Assembly (NCBI RefSeq): GCF_947498515.1
Contig: NZ_CANMKO010000001.1
Span: 62,001 to 126,000, forward strand
DNA from: an uncultured Pelagimonas sp.
Lineage (GTDB): Bacteria; Pseudomonadota; Alphaproteobacteria; Rhodobacterales; Rhodobacteraceae
Length of the DNA stretch: 64,000 nucleotides
Direction of reading: 5' to 3'
Positions 34,653 through 43,333 of this stretch are shown here, piece after piece; the first letter of the stretch is position 1; every line of letters begins with the position of its first letter. The notes under the pieces are model-generated. The model was not told the origin of the DNA and ran no database searches. It saw nothing but the letters and a program-made list of their open reading frames with translations. Position numbers and translations under genes: made by a program.

Positions 34653-35588
34653 ATGGCAATGGTAGAAATCCGCGACGTGCGGAAAGTGTATGAAGGCGGG
34701 TTTGAAGCGCTCAAAGGCGTGTCGCTTGATATCGAAGAAGGGGAAATCTTGGCGCTGCTTGGGCCGAATGGTGCGGGCAAGACAACGCTAATTTCGGCGA
34801 TTTGCGGGATCACGCTGCCGACCGACGGGACCATTGTCGTTGGCGGCAATGATGTCATCGACAACTACCGCGAAGCGCGCAACCTGATTGGCCTGGTGCC
34901 ACAAGAGATCAATCTCGAACCGTTTGAAAAGGTGATCAACACGGTGCGGTTTTCACGGGGTCTGTTTGGCAAACCGCGCAATGATGCATTTATCGAGCAG
35001 GTCTTGCGCAAGCTGTCGCTTTGGGAAAAGCGGGATGCCAAAGTGATGGAGCTTTCTGGCGGTATGAAGCGCCGGGTTTTGATTGCCAAGGCGCTTAGCC
35101 ACGAACCGCGGGTGCTGTTTCTGGACGAACCAACCGCCGGCGTTGATGTCGAGTTGCGCCGCGATATGTGGGAAACGGTCGAGGAGCTGAAACGCGATGG
35201 CGTGACCATCATTTTGACCACCCATTACATCGAAGAAGCCGAGGCCATTGCCGACCGGATCGGCGTGATCAACAGCGGTGAGATCCTTTTGGTTGAAGGA
35301 AAAGAAGCGCTTATGGCGCAGATGGGGCAGAAAGAGTTGCGTGTTGAATTAACCGATCCACTAGATGCTATCCCCGACAGCCTGTCGCAATTCGACCTCA
35401 CGCTTGACGACGATGGTCGGACGCTTGTCTACACCTTTGACGCAAAGGCCGACCGCACTGGGATTGGGCGTTTGATGGCGGCCTTGCCTGATGCGGGTCT
35501 CAAGGTGTGTGATGTGAACACGGTCCAAAGCTCTCTCGAGGATATTTTTGTTGGCCTTGTTCATGGTCAAGGGGAGGACGCAGCATGA
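34653..35588 (+). CDS. ABC-2 type exporter, ATP-binding subunit
   Basis: This 311-aa ATPase has Walker A GPNGAGKT near residues 35-42, signature LSGGMKRR, Walker [11 protein letters not shown] and the switch His in [11 protein letters not shown] roughly 80-residue C-terminal extension ([18 protein letters not shown] onwards) is typical of CcmA/DrrA-type exporters. It pairs with the overlapping permease gene (ATGA). The substrate cannot be inferred; NodIJ- and YadGH-like exporters are the nearest pattern. The gene is divergent from the DMT permease. Confidence 0.88.
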   Translation: MAMVEIRDVRKVYEGGFEALKGVSLDIEEGEILALLGPNGAGKTTLISAICGITLPTDGTIVVGGNDVIDNYREARNLIGLVPQEINLEPFEKVINTVRFSRGLFGKPRNDAFIEQVLRKLSLWEKRDAKVMELSGGMKRRVLIAKALSHEPRVLFLDEPTAGVDVELRRDMWETVEELKRDGVTIILTTHYIEEAEAIADRIGVINSGEILLVEGKEALMAQMGQKELRVELTDPLDAIPDSLSQFDLTLDDDGRTLVYTFDAKADRTGIGRLMAALPDAGLKVCDVNTVQSSLEDIFVGLVHGQGEDAA

Positions 35589-36346
35589 ACTGGCAAGCCG
35601 TCGCATCAATCTACCGCTTTGAAATGGCAAGGTTCTTTCGAACCTTGGCGCAAAGCTTCATTTCACCGGTCATCTCGACCGCCTTGTATTTCGTCGTCTT
35701 TGGCGCGGCGATTGGCTCGCGGATTGATCAGGTCGAAGGCGTGAGCTATGGGGCCTTTATTGTGCCGGGACTGATCATGCTTTCGGTCATGACACAGGCG
35801 CTTTCCAACGCGTCTTTTGGCATCTACTTCCCCAAGTTCATCGGCACGATCTTTGAACTCTTGTCTGCTCCGGTGAACTTCCTTGAAATCGTGCTCGGCT
35901 ATGTTGGGGCGGCTGCAACCAAGGCGATGTTCATCGGCGTTGTGATCCTTGTGACCTCGGCGCTTTTTGTGGACATTCATATTGCCCACCCGGTGGCAAT
36001 GATCCTGTTCATGCTGCTGACCTGCATAAGCTTTTCGCTTTTTGGATTCATCATCGGCATTTGGGCGCGTAATTTTGAACAGCTTCAGCTTATTCCGCTA
36101 CTGGTGGTTACGCCGTTGGTGTTCCTAGGTGGGGCGTTTTATTCGATCTCGATGTTGCCCCCGGTGTGGCAAGTCATCACCAAATTTAACCCGGTGGTTT
36201 ACCTGATTTCGGGTTTCCGCTGGTCGTTTTTTGGGGTTGCTGATGTGCCTATTGCGACAAGCCTTTTGGCCATTGGTGGCTTTACGGCGCTGTGCCTTGG
36301 GGCAATCTGGTGGATCTTCAAAACCGGATGGCGCATCCGCCAATGA
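35585..36346 (+). CDS. ABC-2 type exporter, permease subunit
   Basis: This 253-aa protein has about six membrane helices, starting [21 protein letters not shown]. The ABC-2 signature region is [31 protein letters not shown], followed by [13 protein letters not shown]. It is coupled to the ATPase gene by ATGA. Two copies would pair with two ATPases. The similarity in layout is to the YadH/NodJ group. The stop is followed by an inverted repeat with a 10-base stem at 36363-36397. Confidence 0.88.
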   Translation: MNWQAVASIYRFEMARFFRTLAQSFISPVISTALYFVVFGAAIGSRIDQVEGVSYGAFIVPGLIMLSVMTQALSNASFGIYFPKFIGTIFELLSAPVNFLEIVLGYVGAAATKAMFIGVVILVTSALFVDIHIAHPVAMILFMLLTCISFSLFGFIIGIWARNFEQLQLIPLLVVTPLVFLGGAFYSISMLPPVWQVITKFNPVVYLISGFRWSFFGVADVPIATSLLAIGGFTALCLGAIWWIFKTGWRIRQ

Positions 36347-36362
36347 CCACATGATCAAAGAA

Positions 36363-36397
36363 ACAGGAGCGGAAAGGCCTCACCGCCCCGCTCCTGT
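36363..36397. terminator. Inverted repeat between convergent ABC permease and YeeE genes
   Basis: ACAGGAGCGG (36363-36372) and CCGCTCCTGT (36388-36397) form ten perfect pairs around a 15-base loop. No T run follows on either strand, so factor-independent termination is uncertain. Confidence 0.45.
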
Positions 36398-36494
36398 CCC
36401 GCAAGCTGCGTTGTTTTGCCAAACCCACGCTGCTCGTGCCTAGTGATGTGCGGGTCTTTGCGGCGGTTTTCAACCCATCGCGACCCGGTGTGGG

Positions 36495-37556
36495 TTAGGC
36501 CGTTGCCGTTTCGTTTCGCCCACCTAGGGCCATGTCCATCGCCATGCCACCAATCCACATGCAAAATAGGGCAAGCCAAGCGGTTCCGGCAAAGATCGAA
36601 CCACCGCTCACACCGGCCCCAATGGCACATCCACCCGCCAACATGCCGCCAAAGCCCATCATAACCGCGCCAATCATTGCGCGCCGCATGGGGCCCGCGC
36701 CTTCAAAGGCTTGGAACTGAAACTCTTTGGCCAAAACGGCGGATAGGAAGGACCCGATTACAACGCCGGGAACCAGACCGATGTCAAATTCCAAGATCGA
36801 GTTGCGATCAAGAAAGAACATCAAGGTGTTGGCCGACGGGCCGGTAAAGGTCAGGCTTTCGATTTGCACCGGTTCAAAAGCAACCTGAGACAAGGCGTAG
36901 GTCAACCCATAGCCCACGGCCGCCGCAAAACCGACGCCAGAGGCAAAGAAAAGCCGGGTAAACCCGATCTTGTTACGGCGAGACAGCTCAAGCGCCAAAA
37001 GCGCGATCAAAAGCCCAAGGATCAAACCGGATTCCTTGGGCAAATGGGCGACTGAGAGCAAATCCATGTTGCGCCCCCCCGATGTAATCCAGAGCGAGGC
37101 AATAGAATCGCGCAGCGGGGCCAGCCAGCCGGTTAGGCTCATCTGGGCAACGACCGCAAAGATCAGCCCGGACACGATCGAGCGCATATTGCCGGTCGCC
37201 GCCAAAACCAAAAGGCGTCCGGAACACCCGCGCGCCAAAACCATACCCGCGCCGAAAATCAAACCACCAACCACAGCGCCGGACCAACTGCCGGGAACGG
37301 CCATCATTCGCGCTTCGCTGGTGTCCATAAGGCCCAAAAGCTGTGCCCCTTGGACCCAGACAACCGCCGTTGAAAAGGTCAAAAGCCATACGGCGACTTT
37401 GTCTTCCATGCGGCCGCGGGCAAATTCGACCGTGGCGGCGCGCAGGCAAAACCGGGATCGTTGCGCAGCAACACCAAAGATGATGCCAGTGATCAAACCA
37501 AACAGAGCCGCCGTCGGGTTTTCACCGATGCTCTCTACCAAGGGAACCAAATCCAT
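36495..37556 (-). CDS. YeeE/YedE-family (TsuA-like) sulfur-compound transporter
   Basis: This 353-aa membrane protein has about ten hydrophobic helices. It carries the conserved cysteines of the family: RSRFC near 34-38, ARGCSGRLL near 108-116 and AGGCAIGAG near 312-320. In TsuA such cysteines line the path for thiosulfate. It probably imports thiosulfate or a related sulfur compound. The start has a strong ribosome binding site (AAAGGAG, six bases away). A dyad in the divergent control region may be the operator of a sulfide-sensing repressor. Confidence 0.88.
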   Translation of the reverse strand: MDLVPLVESIGENPTAALFGLITGIIFGVAAQRSRFCLRAATVEFARGRMEDKVAVWLLTFSTAVVWVQGAQLLGLMDTSEARMMAVPGSWSGAVVGGLIFGAGMVLARGCSGRLLVLAATGNMRSIVSGLIFAVVAQMSLTGWLAPLRDSIASLWITSGGRNMDLLSVAHLPKESGLILGLLIALLALELSRRNKIGFTRLFFASGVGFAAAVGYGLTYALSQVAFEPVQIESLTFTGPSANTLMFFLDRNSILEFDIGLVPGVVIGSFLSAVLAKEFQFQAFEGAGPMRRAMIGAVMMGFGGMLAGGCAIGAGVSGGSIFAGTAWLALFCMWIGGMAMDMALGGRNETATA

Positions 37557-37620
37557 GCGCCGCTCCTTTCCCGCTTTGGCGGAACCTGCGCCAAATGTGA
37601 TGAGAGTCGCCTTGACTTAT

Positions 37621-37645
37621 ATCATACGCATGCATGAATTATGAT
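37621..37645. promoter_or_regulatory. Dyad in the yeeE/MFS divergent promoter region
   Basis: ATCATA (37621-37626) and TATGAT (37640-37645) are inverted around 13 bases. Inside lies ATAC-N8-GAAT (37624-37639), one mismatch from the ATTC-N8-GAAT operator I recall for SqrR/BigR persulfide-responsive repressors. The regulator gene is not in this window. Confidence 0.4.
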
Positions 37646-37743
37646 TTGTTTTTGCTGAATGTGTGTGGGCCACACTTTTGATGCGCATTCACGCACCAAT
37701 AGACGACTCGCCAAAGCATCTTAGGGGGCGTAAAGCCGAGGGT

Positions 37744-38973
37744 ATGAAAACCATTACCCTATCTGATGCCCAGTCTCTGCCAATCTGGCAGCGCCCTGTG
37801 ACGCTTTTGTTTTTGATGGCCATTGCATTGCCCTTGTCGTTTTCGACATGGCTGGCCCTGCTCAATAACTTTGTCATCGAAGTGGCGCAGTTTGACGGAT
37901 CGGATATTGGCTGGCTCCACACTGTCCGTGAAATCCCCGGTTTTCTTGCCGTCGGGGTGATTTTGGTCATCCTATTTGTGCGCGAACAGGTGCTTGCCTT
38001 GCTTTCCTTGACCCTGTTGGGCGTGGCGACCGCTGTCACCGCATGGTTCCCGACGGTGGGGGGGATTATGTTTGTCACTCTGTTTAGCTCGATTGGGTTT
38101 CACTATTACGAAACCGTCAACCAAAGCCTGCAATTGCAATGGCTGCCCAAGGACCAGGCGCCCAAGGTGCTTGGCTGGTTGATCGCGGCCGGGTCCGCGG
38201 CGACGCTGGTTGCCTACACGCTGATCGTTTTGACATGGGAAAGCTTGGGGTTGTCTTACAACACCGTCTTTATGGCCTCTGGCGGTTTGACCCTGTTGAT
38301 TGTTGCCTATTGCGCCATTGGTTTCCGCCAATTCGAAAGCCCAAACCCGCAGGTCAAAAAGTTCATTCTGCGCCGCCGCTATTGGCTCTATTATGCGCTG
38401 CAATTCATGGCTGGTGCGCGTCGGCAGATTTTTGTCGTCTTTGTCGGCTTTATGATGGTCGAGCGGTTTGGTTTTGAGGTGCACGAGATCACGGCGCTCT
38501 ATCTGGTCAATTATGTTGCAACCATTCTTCTCGCCCCGGTCTTTGGACATGCCGTGGCGCGGTTTGGCGAACGTCGGACATTGGCCTTTGAATACATTGG
38601 GTTGATCCTTGTCTTTCTGGCCTATGGCGGCATCTATTGGTTCGGCTGGGGCGTTTTACTGGCCTGTGTGCTGTACGTGCTTGACCATCTGTTTTTTTCG
38701 CTGGCACTGGCGCTAAAGACCTATTTCCAAAAGATCGCCGATCCGGGCGATATTGCCCCAACGGCGGCTGTGGCGTTTACCATCAACCACATTGCAGCGG
38801 TGTTTTTGCCGGCTTTGTTGGGGTATTTGTGGCTGGTCTCGCCGGGGGCTGTATTTATCCTCGCGGCGATGATGGCAGCGATCAGCCTGGGGTTGGCGCT
38901 GATGATCCCGCGCCACCCGGTGCCCGGCTATGAAACCATCTTTGCGCGCGGTTTGGCGGCTCCGGCGGAATAG
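37744..38973 (+). CDS. Major facilitator superfamily transporter
   Basis: This 409-aa protein has about 12 hydrophobic helices, for example RPVTLLFLMAIALPLSFSTW at the start, LLSLTLLGVATAVTAW and ILAAMMAAISLGLALMI near the end. REIPGFLAVGVIL and the loop with RFGERRTLAFEYIG match MFS loops. The substrate is unknown. I chose the ATG at 37744, with GAGG close before it; in-frame starts at 37663 (GTG) and 37681 lack a ribosome binding site. It is divergent from the YeeE gene and may share its control region. Confidence 0.82.
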   Translation: MKTITLSDAQSLPIWQRPVTLLFLMAIALPLSFSTWLALLNNFVIEVAQFDGSDIGWLHTVREIPGFLAVGVILVILFVREQVLALLSLTLLGVATAVTAWFPTVGGIMFVTLFSSIGFHYYETVNQSLQLQWLPKDQAPKVLGWLIAAGSAATLVAYTLIVLTWESLGLSYNTVFMASGGLTLLIVAYCAIGFRQFESPNPQVKKFILRRRYWLYYALQFMAGARRQIFVVFVGFMMVERFGFEVHEITALYLVNYVATILLAPVFGHAVARFGERRTLAFEYIGLILVFLAYGGIYWFGWGVLLACVLYVLDHLFFSLALALKTYFQKIADPGDIAPTAAVAFTINHIAAVFLPALLGYLWLVSPGAVFILAAMMAAISLGLALMIPRHPVPGYETIFARGLAAPAE

Positions 38974-39036
38974 GCGCGCTGGTGCAAAGAGGATCAGTGG
39001 TGTAGGAGGGCGCGGAACCCGTATCCGGAGACTGCC

Positions 39037-39909
39037 ATGCCCACCTTCACCGCCTTTACCAAATTGCCCGCCAAAGACGCCGCCGAGGCGTTGGGCCTGG
39101 CGCTCGAAGATATGGATCCGGAACCCACAGGCATCGGCGTTTTCGAAATCGAAGATGGCAGTGAAACGTGGGAAGTTGGCGGGTATTTCCTTGAGGAACC
39201 CAATGATATTGAACTGACACTTTTGGCCGCCGCCTATGGGGCTAACCCCTTTGTGGTGTCCGAGGTTCCCGATACCGATTGGGTCGACAAGGTGCGCCGC
39301 GATCTGACCCCTGTGGTTGCCGGGCGTTTCTTTGTCTACGGAAGCCACGACGCCGACAAAATCCCAGAGAGCAGTGTTCCGCTGTTGATCGAGGCCGCTA
39401 TGGCCTTTGGCACCGGGCATCACGGCACAACACAGGGCTGTCTTGAGGCGCTGGATCGTTTGGCGAGTGAGGGGTTTGTTGGCAAGAATGTCGCTGACAT
39501 CGGCTGTGGCACGGCCGTGTTGGGCATGGGCGCGGCGAGCATCTGGCCCGACCCGGTGATTGTTTCGGATATCGATGAGGTTGCGGTCGAAGTGGCCGAA
39601 GCCAATGTGACCGCCAATAACCTGAATGGTAAAGTTACCTGTGTCGAGGCGGCGGGCTTTGGCCATACCAAGCTATCAGAACGCGCACCCTTTGATTTGG
39701 TTTTTGCCAATATTCTTAAACAGCCGTTAATCGACCTGTCCCCTGACATGGCGCGAAGCCTGCAACCGGGCGGCTATGCCATCCTATCGGGGATCCTTGT
39801 GCGTCAGGCCGATGAGGTGATCGATGTGTACGAAAGCAACGGCGTTAACCTTGTTCGTCGCGACACAATTGGCGAATGGGTGACACTCACGTTGCGCAAA
39901 GCTGGTTAA
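39037..39909 (+). CDS. prmA: Ribosomal protein L11 methyltransferase
   Basis: This 290-aa protein has an N-terminal substrate domain (about 1-110) and a SAM domain with AMAFGTGHHGTTQGCLEAL (PrmA signature FGTGxHxTT), IGCGTAVLGMGAA and FANILKQPL. It methylates several amino groups of ribosomal protein L11. The N-terminal half is typical in length. The start follows a weak GGAG-like purine stretch. A phased GCC array begins right after the stop codon. Confidence 0.88.
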   Translation: MPTFTAFTKLPAKDAAEALGLALEDMDPEPTGIGVFEIEDGSETWEVGGYFLEEPNDIELTLLAAAYGANPFVVSEVPDTDWVDKVRRDLTPVVAGRFFVYGSHDADKIPESSVPLLIEAAMAFGTGHHGTTQGCLEALDRLASEGFVGKNVADIGCGTAVLGMGAASIWPDPVIVSDIDEVAVEVAEANVTANNLNGKVTCVEAAGFGHTKLSERAPFDLVFANILKQPLIDLSPDMARSLQPGGYAILSGILVRQADEVIDVYESNGVNLVRRDTIGEWVTLTLRKAG

Positions 39910-39910
39910 T

Positions 39911-39957
39911 TTTCGCCTGAGTTAAGGAAAATTCGCCACATTTGCCCAATTTTCGCC
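39911..39957. promoter_or_regulatory. Helically phased TTCGCC array upstream of a small membrane protein gene
   Basis: TTCGCC occurs at 39912, 39932 and 39952, exactly 20 bases apart, and TTTGCC (39941) fills the midpoint of the last interval. An inverted TTTGGCAG follows at 39962. The 11-mer TCGCCACATTT (39933-39943) is identical to one at 25573-25583. The array lies 57-103 bases before the start at 40014. Confidence 0.45.
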
Positions 39958-40013
39958 ATAGTTTGGCAGTACCTCTTTTGTATCCGGTGGGGGCCGGACC
40001 AACAGAGGCTGCC

Positions 40014-40358
40014 ATGGACGATTCCCTCAAGTCATTTGACAACCGCCAGAAGGCGGTACGAAAGAAACACACCCGCATGGCGCGGGGGTACGTGAATAAA
40101 CAAACCAAAGATGGTCGGTTTATCCAAGTGCCTGACAACAAGACCGGCAACTATGCGTTGCGGTTCCTTGTCATCGCCATTGTCGGATTGTTCACCTTCA
40201 AAAGCTTTGTGCTCTATTGGTTGGGTCAGGACGTCTATCAAGGCCATGTTGATGCCTTGGCCGGTGGAACCACGTCGGACAAGATCGGGGCCTTTTTGAT
40301 GCAGATCGATCCGGTCACCGCCAAAATTGCCGAGGTGATGTCGCCCTTTGTGGTGTGA
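40014..40358 (+). CDS. 114-aa conserved-looking single-span membrane protein
   Basis: I do not recognise a named family. The protein has a basic N-terminal half (FDNRQKAVRKKHTRMARGYV), one membrane segment (YALRFLVIAIVGLFTFKSF, about 57-80) and a short C-terminal domain ending MSPFVV. The orientation is probably cytoplasmic N-terminus because of the positive charges. The start at 40014 has AGAGG five bases before it; the frame extends upstream to 39942 but that part overlaps the phased GCC array and is rejected. A strong terminator follows. Confidence 0.7.
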   Translation: MDDSLKSFDNRQKAVRKKHTRMARGYVNKQTKDGRFIQVPDNKTGNYALRFLVIAIVGLFTFKSFVLYWLGQDVYQGHVDALAGGTTSDKIGAFLMQIDPVTAKIAEVMSPFVV

Positions 40359-40376
40359 CGTTATTGATGAATAGAG

Positions 40377-40412
40377 AAAAGCCGCGCTCCAATTCTGGAA
40401 CGCGGCTTTTTT
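40377..40412. terminator. Strong bidirectional intrinsic terminator
   Basis: AAAA-GCCGCG-C-TCCA-ATTC-TGGA-A-CGCGGC-TTTTTT: a six-pair GC stem plus four inner pairs, with A and T runs outside. It serves both the 114-aa protein gene (plus) and the DUF1127 gene (minus). Confidence 0.85.
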
Positions 40413-40479
40413 GTTTCGCCCGGGAGTGTGAGGCGAATAACGATCCCCTTCAACCCAAGTTGACGGGGGTTGGGGCCGC

Positions 40480-40686
40480 TTAGTAGCGACCCGCAATAAC
40501 GTCGATGTCGGCGCGGTTCAGGCCAATATCATCCAGCTCACGATCGGTGAGCGAGGACAATGTTTTGCGTGTTTCGCGGGCATCTTTCCATGCAGAAAAC
40601 GTTCCTGCGAGTGTTGCGAATACGGAACCGAAGCCTTTGGCGGAGCCAGCGGCTACGAAGGGGCGGGTCTGGTCGATTGCGGCCAT
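40480..40686 (-). CDS. DUF1127 (YjiS-like) small protein
   Basis: This 68-aa protein has the DUF1127 core at the C-terminus: SAWKDARETRKTLSSLTDRE, then LDDIGLNRADIDVIAGRY. AAGGAG lies seven bases before the ATG at 40686, so the longer frame to 40770 is rejected. DUF1127 proteins are small arginine-rich proteins often induced by stress and able to affect RNA, but this member has no known partner. Two near-identical direct repeats lie upstream (40758-40794). Confidence 0.85.
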   Translation of the reverse strand: MAAIDQTRPFVAAGSAKGFGSVFATLAGTFSAWKDARETRKTLSSLTDRELDDIGLNRADIDVIAGRY

Positions 40687-40997
40687 GTCTAGTCTCCTTG
40701 AGTAAGTTTGGTAATTCTGAAACCGCACATAAAATGGGCGAGGTGCCCGGACAAGTGGCGTTTTTTGCATGGGTTCTATGCGTTTTCTGCATGGCGGAAA
40801 ATGTGGTTAACAGACCAAAATAAAAGGTGAAAATACGACTGTGAGCATGTCGTTTTTCTGCGATGCAGAAGCCTGTTTTGCCGCCCTCTGTCGCCTATTG
40901 AACAACGCGCGTCGCAAATGCGACATAGCGCATTAACCTTGGTGTTTGTTCCCCTTTCGTGCTAGAAGTGCTTAAAAAGCAACATAAGCGGGCAGCG
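40687..40997. promoter_or_regulatory. 311-base divergent control region of DUF1127 and ruvC
   Basis: It contains the direct repeats GCGTTTTTTGCATGG (40758-40772) and GCGTTTTCTGCATGG (40780-40794), one mismatch, 22 bases apart. A weaker third copy lies at 40851-40866. A LexA-like box is at 40948-40962. No small gene is visible; the frame upstream of ruvC from 40959 overlaps the LexA box. Confidence 0.5.
40948..40962. promoter_or_regulatory. Near-consensus LexA (SOS) box before ruvC
   Basis: GTTC-CCCTTTC-GTGC matches seven of eight bases of the alphaproteobacterial LexA operator GTTC-N7-GTTC and lies 36 bases before the ruvC start. SOS control of ruv genes is common. Confidence 0.55.
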
Positions 40998-41486
40998 ATG
41001 CGAGTATTAGGTATTGATCCGGGTCTCAGAAACCTTGGATGGGGCGTGATTGAGGTCGACGGAAGCCGACTCAGGCATATCGGAAATGGCGTTTGCCACT
41101 CAACAGGCACAGAACTGGCGGTTCGCCTGCTGTCCCTGCATGAACAATTGACCGATGTTTTGCGCAAATACGCGCCTGATATTGCGGCCGTCGAAAAGAC
41201 ATTTGTGAACAAAGACGCGGTTGGCACCCTGAAACTAGGGCAAGCGCGCGGGATCGCTTTGTTGGTTCCGGCGCAATTTGGCCTGCCGATTGGCGAATAT
41301 GCCCCCAATAGCGTCAAGAAAACCGTGGTTGGTGTTGGTCATGCCGACAAGAACCAGATTGCTCACATGGTGAAAATGCAATTGCCCGGCGTTGATCTCG
41401 CGGGGCCGGATGCGGCGGATGCTTTGGCGATTGCCATCTGCCACGCGCATCATCAAAGCGTAAACAGAATGAAGGTGCGGGCATGA
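40998..41486 (+). CDS. ruvC: Holliday junction endonuclease RuvC
   Basis: This 162-aa protein begins [16 protein letters not shown]. The four acidic catalytic residues are visible at D7, E66 (AAVEKTF), D138 and D141 (GPDAADALA). It resolves four-way junctions after recombination, guided by RuvAB. The ATG at 40998 is chosen by homology; a GTG-initiated frame from 40959 is rejected. It overlaps ruvA by ATGA and lies behind a LexA-like box. Confidence 0.97.
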   Translation: MRVLGIDPGLRNLGWGVIEVDGSRLRHIGNGVCHSTGTELAVRLLSLHEQLTDVLRKYAPDIAAVEKTFVNKDAVGTLKLGQARGIALLVPAQFGLPIGEYAPNSVKKTVVGVGHADKNQIAHMVKMQLPGVDLAGPDAADALAIAICHAHHQSVNRMKVRA

Positions 41487-42157
41487 TCGGACGTATTGCA
41501 GGGCGGATTGAATACAAGACCATGGATCACGTTTTGATCGATGTGCGTGGCGTTGGGTATGTCGTCTATTGCACCGACCGTGTCATGGCATCGTTACCGG
41601 GCGTCGGCGAGGCGACGGCCCTCTATACTGACCTCTTGGTGCGCGAAGACCTTTTGCAGCTCTTTGGTTTTCCGACCTTGGTTGAAAAGGAATGGTTCCG
41701 CCTGTTGATGGGGGTTCAGGGGATCGGGGCCAAAGCGTCGCTTGCGATCTTGGGCGCGTTGGGCGCGGATGGCGTCAGCCGGGCAATCGCCCTTGAGGAT
41801 TGGAATTCCATCAAAGTGGCCAAAGGTGTTGGCCCGAAAACCGCGCAACGCGTGGTGATTGAGCTAAAGGACAAGGCCCCGACCGTCATGGCCATGGGCC
41901 AATCGGAACCGACAACGGCGGATGATGTCATTGATGATGTGATCGAAACCCCGTCTAAACCGACGCGTAAACCCAAAGCGCCCGCCAAGAAAACCAATGC
42001 GTCGGCACAATCCGAAGCCTTGTCCGCGCTTGGTAATTTGGGCTACGGCCCAAGCGAGGCCGCCGCCGCTGTGGCACAAGCCGCCGGAGAAGCCCCCGAG
42101 GCCGAGACCCCAGCTTTGATCCGCGCGGCGCTGAAACTGCTCGCACCGGCGGGCTAA
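41483..42157 (+). CDS. ruvA: Holliday junction branch migration protein RuvA
   Basis: The protein is 224 aa. An N-terminal OB domain ([20 protein letters not shown]) is followed by helix-hairpin-helix motifs ([39 protein letters not shown]). A linker rich in Thr, Lys and Pro (about 130-175) leads to the C-terminal RuvB-binding domain ([19 protein letters not shown]). It binds the junction as a tetramer and loads RuvB. It is coupled to ruvC by ATGA and lies 18 bases before ruvB. Confidence 0.97.
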   Translation: MIGRIAGRIEYKTMDHVLIDVRGVGYVVYCTDRVMASLPGVGEATALYTDLLVREDLLQLFGFPTLVEKEWFRLLMGVQGIGAKASLAILGALGADGVSRAIALEDWNSIKVAKGVGPKTAQRVVIELKDKAPTVMAMGQSEPTTADDVIDDVIETPSKPTRKPKAPAKKTNASAQSEALSALGNLGYGPSEAAAAVAQAAGEAPEAETPALIRAALKLLAPAG

Positions 42158-42175
42158 GGCGTTTAGGGACACACC

Positions 42176-43204
42176 ATGACAGAGCCTGACCCAACCCTGC
42201 GCCCCGAGCAAATGCCCGGCGACCGTGACCGCGCTTTGCGGCCGCAAATGCTTGATGATTTCATCGGTCAGGCCGAAGCCCGTGCCAACCTACGGGTGTT
42301 CATTCAATCGGCGCGTGAACGTGGTGAAGCCATGGACCACACGTTGTTTCATGGACCGCCCGGCCTTGGGAAAACCACGCTGGCCCAGATTATGGCGCGC
42401 GAATTGGGGGTCGGGTTTCGCATGACCTCCGGGCCGGTCTTGGCCAAGGCTGGTGATTTGGCCGCGATCCTGACCAATCTGGAACGCAACGACGTTCTGT
42501 TTATCGACGAAATTCATCGGATGAATGCCGCCGTCGAAGAGGTGCTTTATCCGGCGATGGAAGATTTTGAGCTTGATCTGGTGATCGGCGAAGGCCCCGC
42601 GGCGCGCACGGTTCGGATTGAGTTGCAGCCCTTCACGCTTGTCGGAGCCACCACTCGGCTGGGGCTTTTGACCACGCCATTGCGCGACAGGTTCGGCATT
42701 CCGACCCGGCTGAATTTCTATGAAATCCCTGAATTGGAAACCATTGTCGCCGGCAATGCGCGCAAACTTGGCGTGACGATGAAGGGCGACGGGGCGCTTG
42801 AAATCGCTCGACGTGCCCGTGGAACCCCGCGCATCGCTGGCCGTTTGCTACGACGTGTCGTCGATTTCGCGATTGTCGAAGGCGGTGGCATTGTGACCAA
42901 GGCGCTGGCCGATAGCTCCCTGACCCGTTTGGGCGTGGATGCCCTTGGGTTGGATGGCGCAGACCGGCGCTATTTGAAACTGATTGCCGAAAACTATGCT
43001 GGTGGCCCGGTTGGGATCGAAACCCTTTCCGCAGCCCTGAGCGAGAGCCGAGATGCACTTGAAGAAGTGGTCGAGCCATACCTGTTGCAACAGGGCCTGA
43101 TCCAGCGCACCCCGCGTGGCCGCATGTTGGCCCAAAAGGCCTGGACTCATCTTGGTATGGCAGCCCCCAAGCCACCGGGCCAAACGGACCTGTTTGCCAA
43201 GTAA
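42176..43204 (+). CDS. ruvB: Holliday junction helicase subunit RuvB
   Basis: This 342-aa AAA+ motor has Walker [11 protein letters not shown], Walker B FIDEIHRM, sensor [18 protein letters not shown] and a C-terminal winged helix ([21 protein letters not shown]). It drives branch migration as a hexameric ring. Length and all motifs are normal. A 41-codon frame starts three bases after its stop and links it to the following genes. Confidence 0.97.
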   Translation: MTEPDPTLRPEQMPGDRDRALRPQMLDDFIGQAEARANLRVFIQSARERGEAMDHTLFHGPPGLGKTTLAQIMARELGVGFRMTSGPVLAKAGDLAAILTNLERNDVLFIDEIHRMNAAVEEVLYPAMEDFELDLVIGEGPAARTVRIELQPFTLVGATTRLGLLTTPLRDRFGIPTRLNFYEIPELETIVAGNARKLGVTMKGDGALEIARRARGTPRIAGRLLRRVVDFAIVEGGGIVTKALADSSLTRLGVDALGLDGADRRYLKLIAENYAGGPVGIETLSAALSESRDALEEVVEPYLLQQGLIQRTPRGRMLAQKAWTHLGMAAPKPPGQTDLFAK

Positions 43205-43207
43205 GTG

Positions 43208-43333
43208 ATGCGTCTCTTGATTGGCCTGATCTGCGTCGGAATTTCGACTGGTGTTGCGAGCCCGACTGTGGCTAAACCCCGCGCAGGTTTTGAAACCCAT
43301 ATCGGGCAGACCCAGCCGCAGGAGACGTCATGA
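43208..43333 (+). CDS. 41-aa predicted secreted peptide, hidden between ruvB and the next gene
   Basis: The frame ATG (43208) to TGA (43333) starts three bases after the ruvB stop and overlaps the next gene by ATGA. It encodes MRLLIGLICVGISTGVASPT, a clear signal peptide with a likely cut near VAS or VA-KP. A short polar tail ends QPQETS. Only about 20 residues would remain after cleavage. The tight spacing on both sides suggests it is translated. I know no family for it. Confidence 0.55.
   Translation: MRLLIGLICVGISTGVASPTVAKPRAGFETHIGQTQPQETS

Noticed and set aside
40959-40997. GTG-initiated extension of RuvC
   Set aside because: It would begin inside the LexA-like box; RuvC proteins begin at the M(R/K)xLGIDPG motif.
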